This document shows, one piece after another, positions 1 to 7,123 of a stretch of DNA of 11,220 bases (its first letter is position 1; every line of letters starts with the position of its first letter). The position numbers were made by a program, and so were the translations under genes. The notes under the pieces were generated by a model. It saw nothing but the letters and a program-made list of their open reading frames with translations, made no database searches and was not told where the DNA came from. The DNA is from Moraxella equi (GTDB lineage Bacteria; Pseudomonadota; Gammaproteobacteria; Pseudomonadales; Moraxellaceae). The DNA is taken from NCBI RefSeq assembly GCF_002027555.1, contig NZ_MXAP01000089.1:1-11220 (forward strand), in the 5' to 3' direction.

Positions 1-20
1 GTTAGTTTGATGATTCAAGT
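1..20 (+). repeat. Left copy of a 20-bp terminal inverted repeat
   Basis: The first 20 bases, GTTAGTTTGATGATTCAAGT, are the exact reverse complement of the last 20 bases of the window (11201-11220). The next 20 positions still match at about 11 of 20 when the right end is reverse-complemented, then similarity is lost. Read outward-in, both copies give the same peptide frame (VSLMIQV); the left copy then meets TAA at once, while the right copy stays open. An exact repeat at both edges means the edges were set by the repeat, as when a contig stops at a repeated element. I do not recognise it as the end of a known insertion sequence. Confidence 0.9.
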
Positions 21-35
21 GTAAAAAAATTATCT

Positions 36-83
36 TAATTGGCGAATGCCTTGCATTTTTAAAAAACGCCTATTTGCCAATTA
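36..83. repeat. Imperfect 11-bp inverted repeat (stem-loop)
   Basis: TAATTGGCGAA at 36-46 pairs with TTTGCCAATTA at 73-83 with one mismatch, leaving a 26-base loop that itself contains ATTTTTAAAAAA. No T-run follows either arm, so it is a poor intrinsic terminator. It could be a transcript end for a gene left of the window, a small palindromic element, or chance in AT-rich DNA. Confidence 0.3.
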
Positions 84-239
84 CCAAATCCAAAATCTAC
101 CCTTATTTATCCAATCGCCCCACCCCAACTTTGTCTTTTGTAAAAGCATAAAAGACAGATAAAGTAACAATAATCATACCTAAGCGTTTTATATCATTAA
201 AAATTTTTTGCAATCATAATAGCGATTTCTATGTTTTTT

Positions 240-248
240 TGGTATGAT
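240..248 (+). promoter_or_regulatory. Candidate extended -10 promoter for the FKBP gene
   Basis: TGGTATGAT fits the extended -10 form TGnTATAAT with one mismatch. It follows a T-rich stretch at 233-240. No good -35 hexamer sits 16-18 bases upstream, as expected for an extended -10 promoter. It would give a leader of about 130 bases before the start at 387. Assigned by motif only. Confidence 0.4.
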
Positions 249-386
249 ATGCCGTATTTTTTCGCCAAGTGATTTTGTAAGCAATTTTTTAAGCGATTTT
301 GGGTGTCGGACAGTTAGCATGCCCATTTGATGACTTTGCCAACACTTACCAATGGCGTTTTATTTTTCAAAATAAAGAGACACACA

Positions 387-1247
387 ATGAAAACCACTCG
401 CACCACTTTTTTGATGACTGCCCTAATGGCGTCCATGCTTGCCCTAACAGGCTGTAACAAAGACGGCGATACCGCCAAACCTGCCAGTACCGCAAACATC
501 AGTGAACAAAGCCCTGAAATGGACAAAATCAGCTATATCTTGGGTCATGACGCAGGCAGAAACCTAAAAGAAATGGACGGCGAGATTAACCCAAAAATCA
601 TCGCGGCAGCACTCTCTGAAGGCTTTGAAGGCAAAGAGAGCAAATTTACCGATGAGCAGGCTCAGGCGATTTTTGAGGCTTATCAAAAACGCAAAGAGGC
701 AGACGCGGTCAAAGAGCTAGAAACCAAAGCCAAAACCAACAAAGAAGCCGGTGAGAAATTTTTGGCTGAAAACAAGACCAAAGAAGGCGTAAAAACCACA
801 CCGTCAGGACTACAATATAAAGTCATCACCGAAGGCACGGGGGTCAAGCCTAAGGCGACGGATGTGGTTGTTACTCACTATGAAGGCAAGACCATTGATG
901 GCAAGGTCTTTGACAGCTCTTATGAGCGTGGCGAGCCTGCCCAGTTTGACCTAGGTCAGATGATTCCAGGGTTTAGAGAGGGTGTTCAGCTCATGCCTGC
1001 TGGTAGTAAGTATGAGTTCTATATGCCGTCAGAGTTGGGCTATGGCGAGGCAGGTTCACCACCAGTCATTGAGCCAAACAGCGTGCTGATTTTCACCGTT
1101 GAGCTACTAGACGAAGCCAGTGCCAAAAAGGCGGCTGCTGATGCCCAAGCCAAAGCCGAAGAGCAGATGGCAGAGATGATGAAGCAGTTAGAAGCACAGG
1201 CAGCCCAAGGCGAGCCAAAGGCAGAAGCTGAGCCTGCTAAAAAATAA
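387..1247 (+). CDS. FKBP-type peptidyl-prolyl cis-trans isomerase, lipoprotein (Mip/FkpA-like)
   Basis: A 286-residue envelope foldase that would catalyse cis-trans isomerisation at proline bonds. The start at 387 is chosen over an upstream in-frame ATG (327) because AAAGAGA lies just before it and it gives a clean signal peptide: basic MKTTR, hydrophobic core, and lipobox LTGC with Cys23 as the lipidated residue. Residues about 45-130 form the charged helical FKBP_N dimerisation region. Residues about 137-242 form the FKBP_C domain, with HYEG (164-167), VFDSS (174-178), MIPGF (192-196), LGYG (217-220) and the closing strand VLIFTVELL. The usual Trp of the pocket motif (VIPGW) is Phe196 here. 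The last 45 residues are an Ala/Lys/Glu-rich tail, probably helical. The gene has its own terminator, so it is probably monocistronic. Family certain; mip versus fkpA naming is left open. Confidence 0.93.
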   Translation: MKTTRTTFLMTALMASMLALTGCNKDGDTAKPASTANISEQSPEMDKISYILGHDAGRNLKEMDGEINPKIIAAALSEGFEGKESKFTDEQAQAIFEAYQKRKEADAVKELETKAKTNKEAGEKFLAENKTKEGVKTTPSGLQYKVITEGTGVKPKATDVVVTHYEGKTIDGKVFDSSYERGEPAQFDLGQMIPGFREGVQLMPAGSKYEFYMPSELGYGEAGSPPVIEPNSVLIFTVELLDEASAKKAAADAQAKAEEQMAEMMKQLEAQAAQGEPKAEAEPAKK

Positions 1248-1275
1248 CACTAACATGGGTGACGCCGACCCAAGC

Positions 1276-1313
1276 AAACCAAGTGCGTCGTGACGGACTT
1301 GGTTTTTGTTTTT
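1276..1313 (+). terminator. Rho-independent terminator after the FKBP gene
   Basis: AAACCAAGT (1276-1284) pairs with ACTTGGTTT (1297-1305), and the inner bases CGTC/GACG extend the stem past one mismatch. A T-rich tail (TTTTTGTTTTT) follows directly. It lies 29 bases after the FKBP stop and separates that gene from the rsmH-led cluster. Confidence 0.85.
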
Positions 1314-1362
1314 ATCAGACTGATTTTAAACCAAATACCCAAACATATCCAAACCAATTATC

Positions 1363-2343
1363 ATGACCACAACCGACCGCACACCTGCCTTGATTCATGA
1401 GACTGTCTTGTTACACGAGACGGTAGCAGGCGTGCTTGGTGTGTCTGATTTGTCGGGTGTGTCGCCACAGGCAGGCGTGTATGTAGACGCAACCTTTGGA
1501 CGGGGCGGACACAGTCGGCTATTGCTTGATTATTTGACAGCCGACAGCACGCTTATTGTCTTTGACAAAGACCCGCAAGCAATAGCGGTGGCAGACGGGC
1601 TTGCCAAAACCGACAGCCGTGTGGTGGTGGTGCATGACAGTTTTGCCAGTCTTAATGAAAGCCTGGCAAAACTTGGTATCAGTCAAGTGGACGGTATCAT
1701 GGCGGATTTGGGTGTGTCTAGTCCACAGCTTGATGACGGTGCTCGGGGATTTAGCTTTATGAAAGATGGGGCGGTGGACATGCGTATGGACACGAGCCGT
1801 GGGCAAAGCGTGGGGCAGTGGCTCAAAGTCGTGGATGAAGAGACTCTTGCCAATGTGCTATATGAATATGGCGAAGAGCGTCATAGCCGTAGAATCGCCC
1901 GTGCGATTAAGACGATGGAAAATTATGATTCCACATTGGAGCTTGCCGAGACCATCAAAGAGGCTCACCCTGCTTGGCAAAAAGGCAAACACCCTGCCAC
2001 GCAGAGCTTTCAAGCCATGCGGATATTTATCAACAACGAGCTTGGCGATGTCAAAGAATTTTTAAATCAGACCCTAACCGCCCTAAAATCAGGCGGACAG
2101 CTTGCCGTGATTAGCTTTCACTCATTAGAAGACCGTATTATCAAGCGGTTTTTAAATAATCACAGCAAAGGGCGACATGAAGGCGATGACAAACTACCCA
2201 TACCGCCAAAACGTCCCAAATATTTTGATAAACCCTATCGCATTGCCCCAAGCGATGACGAGGTGCGTGCCAACGTGCGAGCCAGAAGTGCCTATTTGCG
2301 TGGGGCGAGGCGAAATCAGATGGCATTTGAATCGTTCAATTGA
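1363..2343 (+). CDS. rsmH: 16S rRNA (cytosine-1402-N4)-methyltransferase RsmH (MraW)
   Basis: A 326-residue SAM-dependent enzyme that N4-methylates C1402 in the decoding centre of 16S rRNA. The family signatures appear in order: HETVLLHE near the start (residues 12-19), TFGRGGHS (44-51, SAM loop), FDKDPQAI (67-74), GIMADLGVSSPQLD (111-124), FSFMKDGAVDMRMD (130-143), QAMRIFINNELGD (217-229) and ISFHSLEDRIIKRF (250-263). Length is near the usual 310-320. The chosen ATG has no visible Shine-Dalgarno sequence; no better in-frame start precedes the HETVLL motif. It opens the division/wall cluster, but no mraZ precedes it, only the FKBP gene and its terminator. I could not define a convincing promoter in the 50 bases between that terminator and the start. 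Confidence 0.96.
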   Translation: MTTTDRTPALIHETVLLHETVAGVLGVSDLSGVSPQAGVYVDATFGRGGHSRLLLDYLTADSTLIVFDKDPQAIAVADGLAKTDSRVVVVHDSFASLNESLAKLGISQVDGIMADLGVSSPQLDDGARGFSFMKDGAVDMRMDTSRGQSVGQWLKVVDEETLANVLYEYGEERHSRRIARAIKTMENYDSTLELAETIKEAHPAWQKGKHPATQSFQAMRIFINNELGDVKEFLNQTLTALKSGGQLAVISFHSLEDRIIKRFLNNHSKGRHEGDDKLPIPPKRPKYFDKPYRIAPSDDEVRANVRARSAYLRGARRNQMAFESFN

Positions 2344-2418
2344 CCTATCCAATTGATTCATCATCGCCATGATTTGTCCCATTTAATTTATCATTTAAAC
2401 CATTATAAATCACAACCC

Positions 2419-2799
2419 ATGAACCCAAGCACTGACAGCGACTTACATGAATACACGACCGAGCCGATGAGCTTGGTGGGGTTGTATCGACTGATTGTCA
2501 TCGGACTATTGTTTGGGATTCTCATCACAGGCGTGATGATAGCCACACAAACCCAAAAACGCCATCAGACCTATCAAGAACTTACCCGTCTAAGACAGCA
2601 ACTGGTGAACATGCAAGTCGAAGAGAGTCGCCTGCTCATTGAACAGCAGACATTTAGTGCAACCCCACAAGTGGCAAGACGTGCGGTGGGCGAGCTTGGC
2701 ATGCATTATCCAACCAAAAAAGAGCAGATAAATCAAGACGAATGGGACGAGCTTGGTAATTTAGGCAATCTAGACAATACGGGGGTGTCTTATGAGTAA
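2419..2799 (+). CDS. ftsL: Cell division protein FtsL
   Basis: A 126-residue bitopic membrane protein, expected to join FtsB and FtsQ and help activate septal synthesis by FtsW-FtsI. A short cytoplasmic N-terminus precedes one membrane segment (about 24-43, LIVIGLLFGILITGVMIAT). A periplasmic coiled-coil stretch follows (about 47-80: TYQELTRLRQQLVNMQVEESRL), then the ARRAVGELGMHYP patch typical of the FtsL end. FtsL diverges strongly between lineages, so position between rsmH and ftsI is a main support. The start is uncertain: ATG 2419 is preferred, TTG 2353 would add 22 residues, and ATG 2467 would remove 16; none has a good ribosome binding site. The 3' end overlaps ftsI by 8 bases, implying translational coupling. 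Confidence 0.88.
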   Translation: MNPSTDSDLHEYTTEPMSLVGLYRLIVIGLLFGILITGVMIATQTQKRHQTYQELTRLRQQLVNMQVEESRLLIEQQTFSATPQVARRAVGELGMHYPTKKEQINQDEWDELGNLGNLDNTGVSYE

Positions 2800-4849
2800 A
2801 AACGACCAAACCCCAAAACAGCCCAAACACCCAAAAAACCAAAACCGCTCAGGGCAAAAGACAAGCACGCCCCCCAAGAGTGATATTGGCGAGAAACTAA
2901 GCAAAATCGGCAGTCTGGGCAAAAAGCTGGACAAAAGCCATGCCACCAAACGCACGCCTGATACCCAAGAGTTAGCCCAAAACCCTTTGAAAAAAACACG
3001 CAAACGCAAAAAAAGCTCGGGTGTCTCGCTGTTGGGTGGGCTTCAAGATGTGGGGCGTTATAAGATAGTTTGGGCGGTGATGGCGGTGTGCTTTTCGGCA
3101 CTCTTTGCCCGTGCTTATTGGCTTCAAATCGCCAATGCCGACTACTACATCAGCCAAGGCGATAAGCTCATCACCAGTAAGCGAACCATCACCGCCCATC
3201 GTGGCAACATCTATGATACCAACGGGGCTCCCCTTGCTGCCAATGCCCCTTTGACCACGGTGATTTTTAGCCCTTATGACTATGCTTTGGCGTATTATGA
3301 TTTGCAAAAGAAAATCAAAAACACCAAAGGCGAAGAGCGTCGCCAAAAGCTAGTGCAAGAGCTTGATGAGATGAATCTAGAAACGCTGGCGGCTGCCAGT
3401 GGTGTTTCACGTGAAACATTAGAACAAGCGGTACATCTAAATGGGGCGGTGGATTTGGACGACCCAGAAGCCATCAAACAAGCCCTGCCATCGGGGGCGG
3501 GGTCCAAACGACTGGTGTTACTTAACCGAGTCGCCCCTGAGGTGGCTCAGCGAGTCACCATGCTAGGCTTTAAGGGCGTGTTTAGAGAGACGAGCGAGAA
3601 ACGCTACTATCTACAACCTGAACCCATGGCACAGATATTGGGCTATATGGGCTACTCCCAAGATGACCCGCCTGTCTATGGGGGGCGAGCAGGCATAGAA
3701 GCCAAATATGACAAACAGCTGACAGGACAAAACGGTCAAGTGCTAAGCCTGCGAGCGGTGCAGGGCAGTATCGGCGACATCAAAGAACTCTTACCCATGA
3801 CGGCAGGGCAGGACATTCATCTGACCATAGATTCACGGTTGCAGTATATTTTATACAAAGAGCTAGAAGAGCTTGGGCGGGTGCAGTCGGCACGGTCAAG
3901 CTCGGGCATGATTGTCGATGTGCAGACAGGTAACGTGCTTGCCATGGGGTCGTGGCCGTCTTTCAACCCGAATGATTTGTCAAAAAGACACGGGGCAAGC
4001 GAGCGGAACCGCCCTGTGCTAGATACCTTTGAACCGGGGTCGGTGGTCAAGCCTTTGACGGTGGCGGCCGCCTTGGAGTCGGGGCGGTATAGCACCCGAA
4101 CACTCATTGACACAGGGGCAGGTAGCATGAGACTTGGTGGGTATAGCATTCGTGATGGTGGTCGCTATGGGGCGATTACCATGGGTAAGCTTATCCAAAA
4201 GTCATCTAATGTCGCATCCGCCAAAATCGCCCTAGAGTTGCCCCCTGACGCCATCGTGAACATGCAAAGAAAGTTCGGCTTTGGGCAAAAGACGGCTTTG
4301 AACCTGCCTGCTGAGTCGGCAGGCGTGCTACATACCCCGACCGCCAAAGACGTTACCCGTCGTGCCACGTTGGCATACGGCTATGGGCAGTCGGTCACGC
4401 TGGCTCAGGTCGCAGGGGCGTATGCAGCACTTGCCAATGGGGGCAAGATGAATCATCTAAGACTGGTTAAAGAAGAATCTGTTCCTGCCCCAGAACAGGT
4501 CATCAGCGAGCAACACGCCAAAGACATCACCAATATGATGATTAGCGTGACCGAAAAAGGCGGTACGGGGACAGCCGCCGCCATTGATGGCTACTATGTG
4601 GCAGGCAAGACAGGCACGTCACGTCGCACCAATCCAGCAGGCGGTTATTATACCGACCAATATCGCAACGTCTTTGCAGGGTTCGCCCCTGCGACTAGTC
4701 CCCGTTTTGTGGTGGTGATTTTGGCAGAAGACCCAAAACAGGGCAAGTACGCTGGACAAACCGTCGCCCCTGTGTTCGCCAAGGTGATGAAAGAGACGCT
4801 TAGAATTTATAACGTGCCATTTGACAAACCGCTCGATACAAACCAGTAA
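2792..4849 (+). CDS. ftsI: Septal peptidoglycan transpeptidase FtsI (PBP3)
   Basis: A 685-residue class B penicillin-binding protein that cross-links peptidoglycan at the septum as partner of FtsW, and a beta-lactam target. Order: a long cytoplasmic tail (1-90) rich in Lys, Pro, Gln and Ser ending in KKTRKRKKSS; one membrane segment (about 91-109); the RGNIYDTNG start of the dimerisation domain (138-146); then the transpeptidase domain. Catalytic motifs are complete: SVVK with nucleophile Ser417 and Lys420, SSN at 471-473, and KTG at 606-608. E. coli FtsI has 588 residues; much of the excess is the N-terminal tail. The start has a GGGGGTG ribosome binding site and overlaps ftsL by 8 bases. 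A perfect parS-like palindrome lies within codons 204-209, so this stretch may carry a DNA function as well as coding. Confidence 0.97.
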   Translation: MSKNDQTPKQPKHPKNQNRSGQKTSTPPKSDIGEKLSKIGSLGKKLDKSHATKRTPDTQELAQNPLKKTRKRKKSSGVSLLGGLQDVGRYKIVWAVMAVCFSALFARAYWLQIANADYYISQGDKLITSKRTITAHRGNIYDTNGAPLAANAPLTTVIFSPYDYALAYYDLQKKIKNTKGEERRQKLVQELDEMNLETLAAASGVSRETLEQAVHLNGAVDLDDPEAIKQALPSGAGSKRLVLLNRVAPEVAQRVTMLGFKGVFRETSEKRYYLQPEPMAQILGYMGYSQDDPPVYGGRAGIEAKYDKQLTGQNGQVLSLRAVQGSIGDIKELLPMTAGQDIHLTIDSRLQYILYKELEELGRVQSARSSSGMIVDVQTGNVLAMGSWPSFNPNDLSKRHGASERNRPVLDTFEPGSVVKPLTVAAALESGRYSTRTLIDTGAGSMRLGGYSIRDGGRYGAITMGKLIQKSSNVASAKIALELPPDAIVNMQRKFGFGQKTALNLPAESAGVLHTPTAKDVTRRATLAYGYGQSVTLAQVAGAYAALANGGKMNHLRLVKEESVPAPEQVISEQHAKDITNMMISVTEKGGTGTAAAIDGYYVAGKTGTSRRTNPAGGYYTDQYRNVFAGFAPATSPRFVVVILAEDPKQGKYAGQTVAPVFAKVMKETLRIYNVPFDKPLDTNQ
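3403..3418. promoter_or_regulatory. Candidate parS centromere site (ParB binding) inside ftsI
   Basis: TGTTTCACGTGAAACA is a perfect 16-bp palindrome. It is identical to the canonical chromosomal parS consensus known from Bacillus subtilis and widely conserved (TGTTNCACGTGAAACA), the loading site for ParB in the ParABS segregation system. It spans the last base of the Gly204 codon through Thr209 of ftsI (V-S-R-E-T). A 16-mer matching by chance in about 11 kb is very unlikely, though the palindrome could be partly dictated by the peptide. parS sites often lie within genes and usually near the replication origin. Function here is inferred from sequence identity alone. Confidence 0.75.
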
Positions 4850-4878
4850 GCTGTTTTACCATTTTATTTTTTATTTTT

Positions 4879-4886
4879 AAGAAGGA
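4879..4886 (+). promoter_or_regulatory. Strong Shine-Dalgarno sequence for murE
   Basis: AAGAAGGA lies 7 bases before ATG 4894, the best ribosome binding site in the cluster. It fixes the murE start. The 44-base ftsI-murE gap is otherwise T-rich, with no hairpin. Confidence 0.7.
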
Positions 4887-4893
4887 TTTTTTT

Positions 4894-6405
4894 ATGACAA
4901 CATTCAACGATTTTGCCGAAATTTTACAGCCCCATGTGTCTGATGTGGATTGGGGGCATATCAAGGATTTGCCAATCACAGGCTTTGTGTCGGACAGTCG
5001 CAAGGTGGCAGGTGGCGAGATTTTTGTGTTGTTGTCGGTCAATCCTGACATCAAATCCAAGGCAAAAGGCTATATTGAAACCATCAATAGCCAAGCGGTG
5101 CTGTCTGAGATAAGTGAGTCCGACATGGGCGTGGATAATGCCAAAATGCCGATTGTGCATATTGCCAATTTACGCCTGATTTTGGGCGATTTGGTCAAGG
5201 CATATCTGCAAAAAATAGGGGTGGCAGCTTTGCCAAAAGTCGTGGCAGTTACAGGCACCAACGGCAAGACCACCATTAGCCAGCTTACCGCCCAGCTGTT
5301 ATCCCTTGCCAATCACAAAACTGCCGTCATGGGAACGGCAGGTAACGGCATTTTGCCAAATCTTAGCCCAAGCACCCATACCACGCTAGAAGTGGTCGCT
5401 CTGCAACACGCCATTTATGACTATGCCAAAGCGGACGTGGAATGTATCGCATTGGAGGCAAGCAGTCATGGACTTCATCAGCACCGCTTGCAAGGCGTGC
5501 CAATCACGGTGGCGGTGTATTCAAACCTTTCCCGAGACCATTTGGATTATCATGCCGACATGGACGACTATGCAGGGGCGAAGGCACGGCTTTTTGACAA
5601 GGCGTTATTTCCCACGCTGACCCATGCCATTATCAATGCCGATGATGAATTTAGCGAAATCTTTATCCGTCAAGCCAAACAGTCGGGGCTTGCCATGTGG
5701 ACGTACAGTACCAAAGACTCAACGGCTGACTTTTTTGCTAAACAAATCAGCCCAAGCCTAAATGGGGTGGAGCTCGTTATCCAAACCCCACAAGGCGAGA
5801 TGACGGTAAAAAGTCCATTGTTAGGCTTATTTAACGTGGCAAACCTATTGGCAAGCATTGGGGCAAGCCTTGCCATGAATGTAAGTTTTGATGAAATTAG
5901 CAATAATATCAATCACTTACAAGGGGCAAGGGGGCGTATGGAGCAAGTGCCGTCCGAGCGTGGTTCGTTTATCGTGGACTATGCCCACACCCCTGATGCG
6001 GTGGAGCAGGTGCTGTCAAGCCTACGTACGCATTGTGCTGGCACGCTGTTTGCGGTGCTTGGCTGTGGGGGCGATAGGGACAGGGGCAAACGACCTTTGA
6101 TGACCAAATCCGCCCTAAAATTTGCCGATAAAGTGATTTTAACCAGCGATAATCCTAGAAGCGAAGAGCCTTTGGCGATTTTAAAGGATATGCAAGAAGG
6201 CTTGGACTGTGAGAGTCATTATAAGATTGAAATTGAACCTGACCGTAAATTGGCGATTGAACTTGCGGTAAAATTAGCAGGCGAGAATGACATTGTGGCG
6301 ATTTTGGGTAAGGGACACGAGACTTATCAAGAGATTAAGGGTGTGCGGTATGAGTTTGATGACAGGGTAGTGGTGGGGGAGATGATTAGCAAGTGGGGGA
6401 AGTAA
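4894..6405 (+). CDS. murE: UDP-N-acetylmuramoyl-tripeptide synthetase MurE (meso-diaminopimelate-adding)
   Basis: A 503-residue cytoplasmic Mur ligase that uses ATP to attach the third stem residue to UDP-MurNAc-L-Ala-D-Glu. The ATP loop VTGTNGKTT is at 119-127 with Lys125. EASSHGLHQHRL and the Mur-ligase central signature follow. The C-terminal domain has VDYAHTPDAVEQVL, LGCGGDRDRGKRPLM and DNPRSE (419-424). The DNPR tetrad is the known signature for meso-diaminopimelate rather than lysine, so the wall is predicted to be the Gram-negative meso-DAP type. KGHETYQ (473-479) closes the family pattern. Length matches E. coli MurE (495). The start is set by a strong ribosome binding site. The stop TAA shares one base with the ATG of the next frame (TAATG), suggesting coupling to the gene at 6405. 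Confidence 0.97.
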   Translation: MTTFNDFAEILQPHVSDVDWGHIKDLPITGFVSDSRKVAGGEIFVLLSVNPDIKSKAKGYIETINSQAVLSEISESDMGVDNAKMPIVHIANLRLILGDLVKAYLQKIGVAALPKVVAVTGTNGKTTISQLTAQLLSLANHKTAVMGTAGNGILPNLSPSTHTTLEVVALQHAIYDYAKADVECIALEASSHGLHQHRLQGVPITVAVYSNLSRDHLDYHADMDDYAGAKARLFDKALFPTLTHAIINADDEFSEIFIRQAKQSGLAMWTYSTKDSTADFFAKQISPSLNGVELVIQTPQGEMTVKSPLLGLFNVANLLASIGASLAMNVSFDEISNNINHLQGARGRMEQVPSERGSFIVDYAHTPDAVEQVLSSLRTHCAGTLFAVLGCGGDRDRGKRPLMTKSALKFADKVILTSDNPRSEEPLAILKDMQEGLDCESHYKIEIEPDRKLAIELAVKLAGENDIVAILGKGHETYQEIKGVRYEFDDRVVVGEMISKWGK

Positions 6406-7013
6406 TGAGTGATGTAGAGTGTTTTATTCAGCGACAAAAACATACCCAAGACTTTTTTGATAGATTAACTTATCATATTTATCAAGGTTTTTTGGAAGAT
6501 TGTCGAGCGTTATTTTTAAAAAAATATCGGGGGCAAGATACGTTTTTTTGAATCAAATTACAATCATATTCGTACCATTGTTGGTTTGTATTCGCAAAGG
6601 CATTGTTTGGATTATCTTATTTTTGTAGATGGCGATAAAATCATTCTTAAATGTGATGTTTATAATCCAAGCGTTTTAAAATCTATGAATGATGATTTTT
6701 GGCAAAATTTACCCAGTTAAATCAAATTGGGAATTTGTCGTTTTCTAGTTTTCGTGGAACATCTTTCATTAAAAATAAAACCAACAAAAAACCCGTAAAA
6801 AGCTCTATTTATGGAATTATTAGAGAAATTATTTTAATGGAAGAATATGATGATGTTTCTGTTGATTTTGGTTGTTTGGAATTAGAGATGGGATTGGTTG
6901 AAGAAAATGAATTTGATAATGAAAGAGAAGTTATTGCTAATGCTTTAAATATTTTATATTCAATCAACCAAGAAATGCACCGAAAAACACCTGCTCATTT
7001 GAGAAGAGAATAG
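6405..7013 (+). pseudogene. AT-rich hypothetical gene between murE and murF, disrupted by two compensating frameshifts
   Basis: Three open stretches appear to be one protein. The first begins at ATG 6405 (MSDVECFIQRQKHTQDFF...) and stops at TGA 6549-6551 after 48 codons. From about 6541 the neighbouring frame is open and protein-like (FFESNYNHIRTIVGLY...LIFVDGDKIILK) to TAA 6718-6720. The original frame then reopens near 6696 and runs to TAG 7011-7013. Removing one base in or near the T7 run at 6543-6549 (the A7 run at 6518-6524 or G5 at 6529-6533 would also serve) and adding one T to the run at 6696-6700 gives an uninterrupted frame of about 202 residues. The distal part is acidic and ends in TPAHLRRE. 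There is no signal peptide or membrane segment, and I recognise no domain. GC is far below its neighbours, suggesting acquired DNA. Alternatives: two overlapping small genes, or sequencing errors in homopolymers. The gap 7014-7123 holds no gene. Confidence 0.6.
6699..7013 (+). CDS. Distal open frame of the disrupted hypothetical gene
   Basis: This is the longest intact piece of the broken gene: 104 residues if begun at TTG 6699, or 58 if begun at ATG 6838. Neither start has a strong ribosome binding site; GAGA lies about 10 bases before 6838. The product is soluble-looking. It has a basic first half (KNKTNKKPVK), an acidic middle (MEEYDDVSVDFGCLELEMGLVEENEFDNERE) and a helical end. It shares its frame with ATG 6405, which is why I favour a single ancestral gene. 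It could be a separately translated small protein. Function unknown. Confidence 0.4.
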   Translation: MAKFTQLNQIGNLSFSSFRGTSFIKNKTNKKPVKSSIYGIIREIILMEEYDDVSVDFGCLELEMGLVEENEFDNEREVIANALNILYSINQEMHRKTPAHLRRE

Positions 7014-7123
7014 TTTTTTGGAAATGAAAAGTTGGCACTATTTTAGTCTGTGCTTTTTTGTCCCGTTGCGATACTATAAGTTCAACCCATACTTTAATTT
7101 TAATTTATTTTTGAGAAAACCCT

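Larger units (their letters stand above)
21..386. other. Gene-poor AT-rich leader region
   Basis: No convincing gene is visible between the left edge and the FKBP gene. The stretch holds an imperfect inverted repeat (36-83), several poly-T and poly-A runs, and a likely extended -10 promoter element (240-248). The DNA after that element reads as a roughly 130-base 5' untranslated leader. A 38-codon frame at 46-162 exists but lacks a ribosome binding site. Nothing here resembles a riboswitch or tRNA that I can recognise. Confidence 0.6.

Noticed and set aside
46..162. A 38-codon plus-strand frame (MPCIFKKRLFANYQ...) in the leader
   Set aside because: No ribosome binding site, no recognisable features, and it overlaps the stem-loop; frames of this length are expected by chance.
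1314..1324. ATCAGACTGAT, a 5-1-5 palindrome between the FKBP terminator and rsmH
   Set aside because: Too short to claim as an operator; it directly follows the terminator T-run and has no clear promoter partner.
2790..3101. Minus-strand frames opposite the start of ftsI
   Set aside because: The Ser/Pro/Phe-rich products are what the antisense of the Lys/Pro-rich FtsI tail would give; no independent support.
7049..7077. Possible promoter before murF (TGTGCT, 17 bases, TACTAT)
   Set aside because: The -35 matches consensus poorly; mentioned only as a weak -10 in the murF entry.
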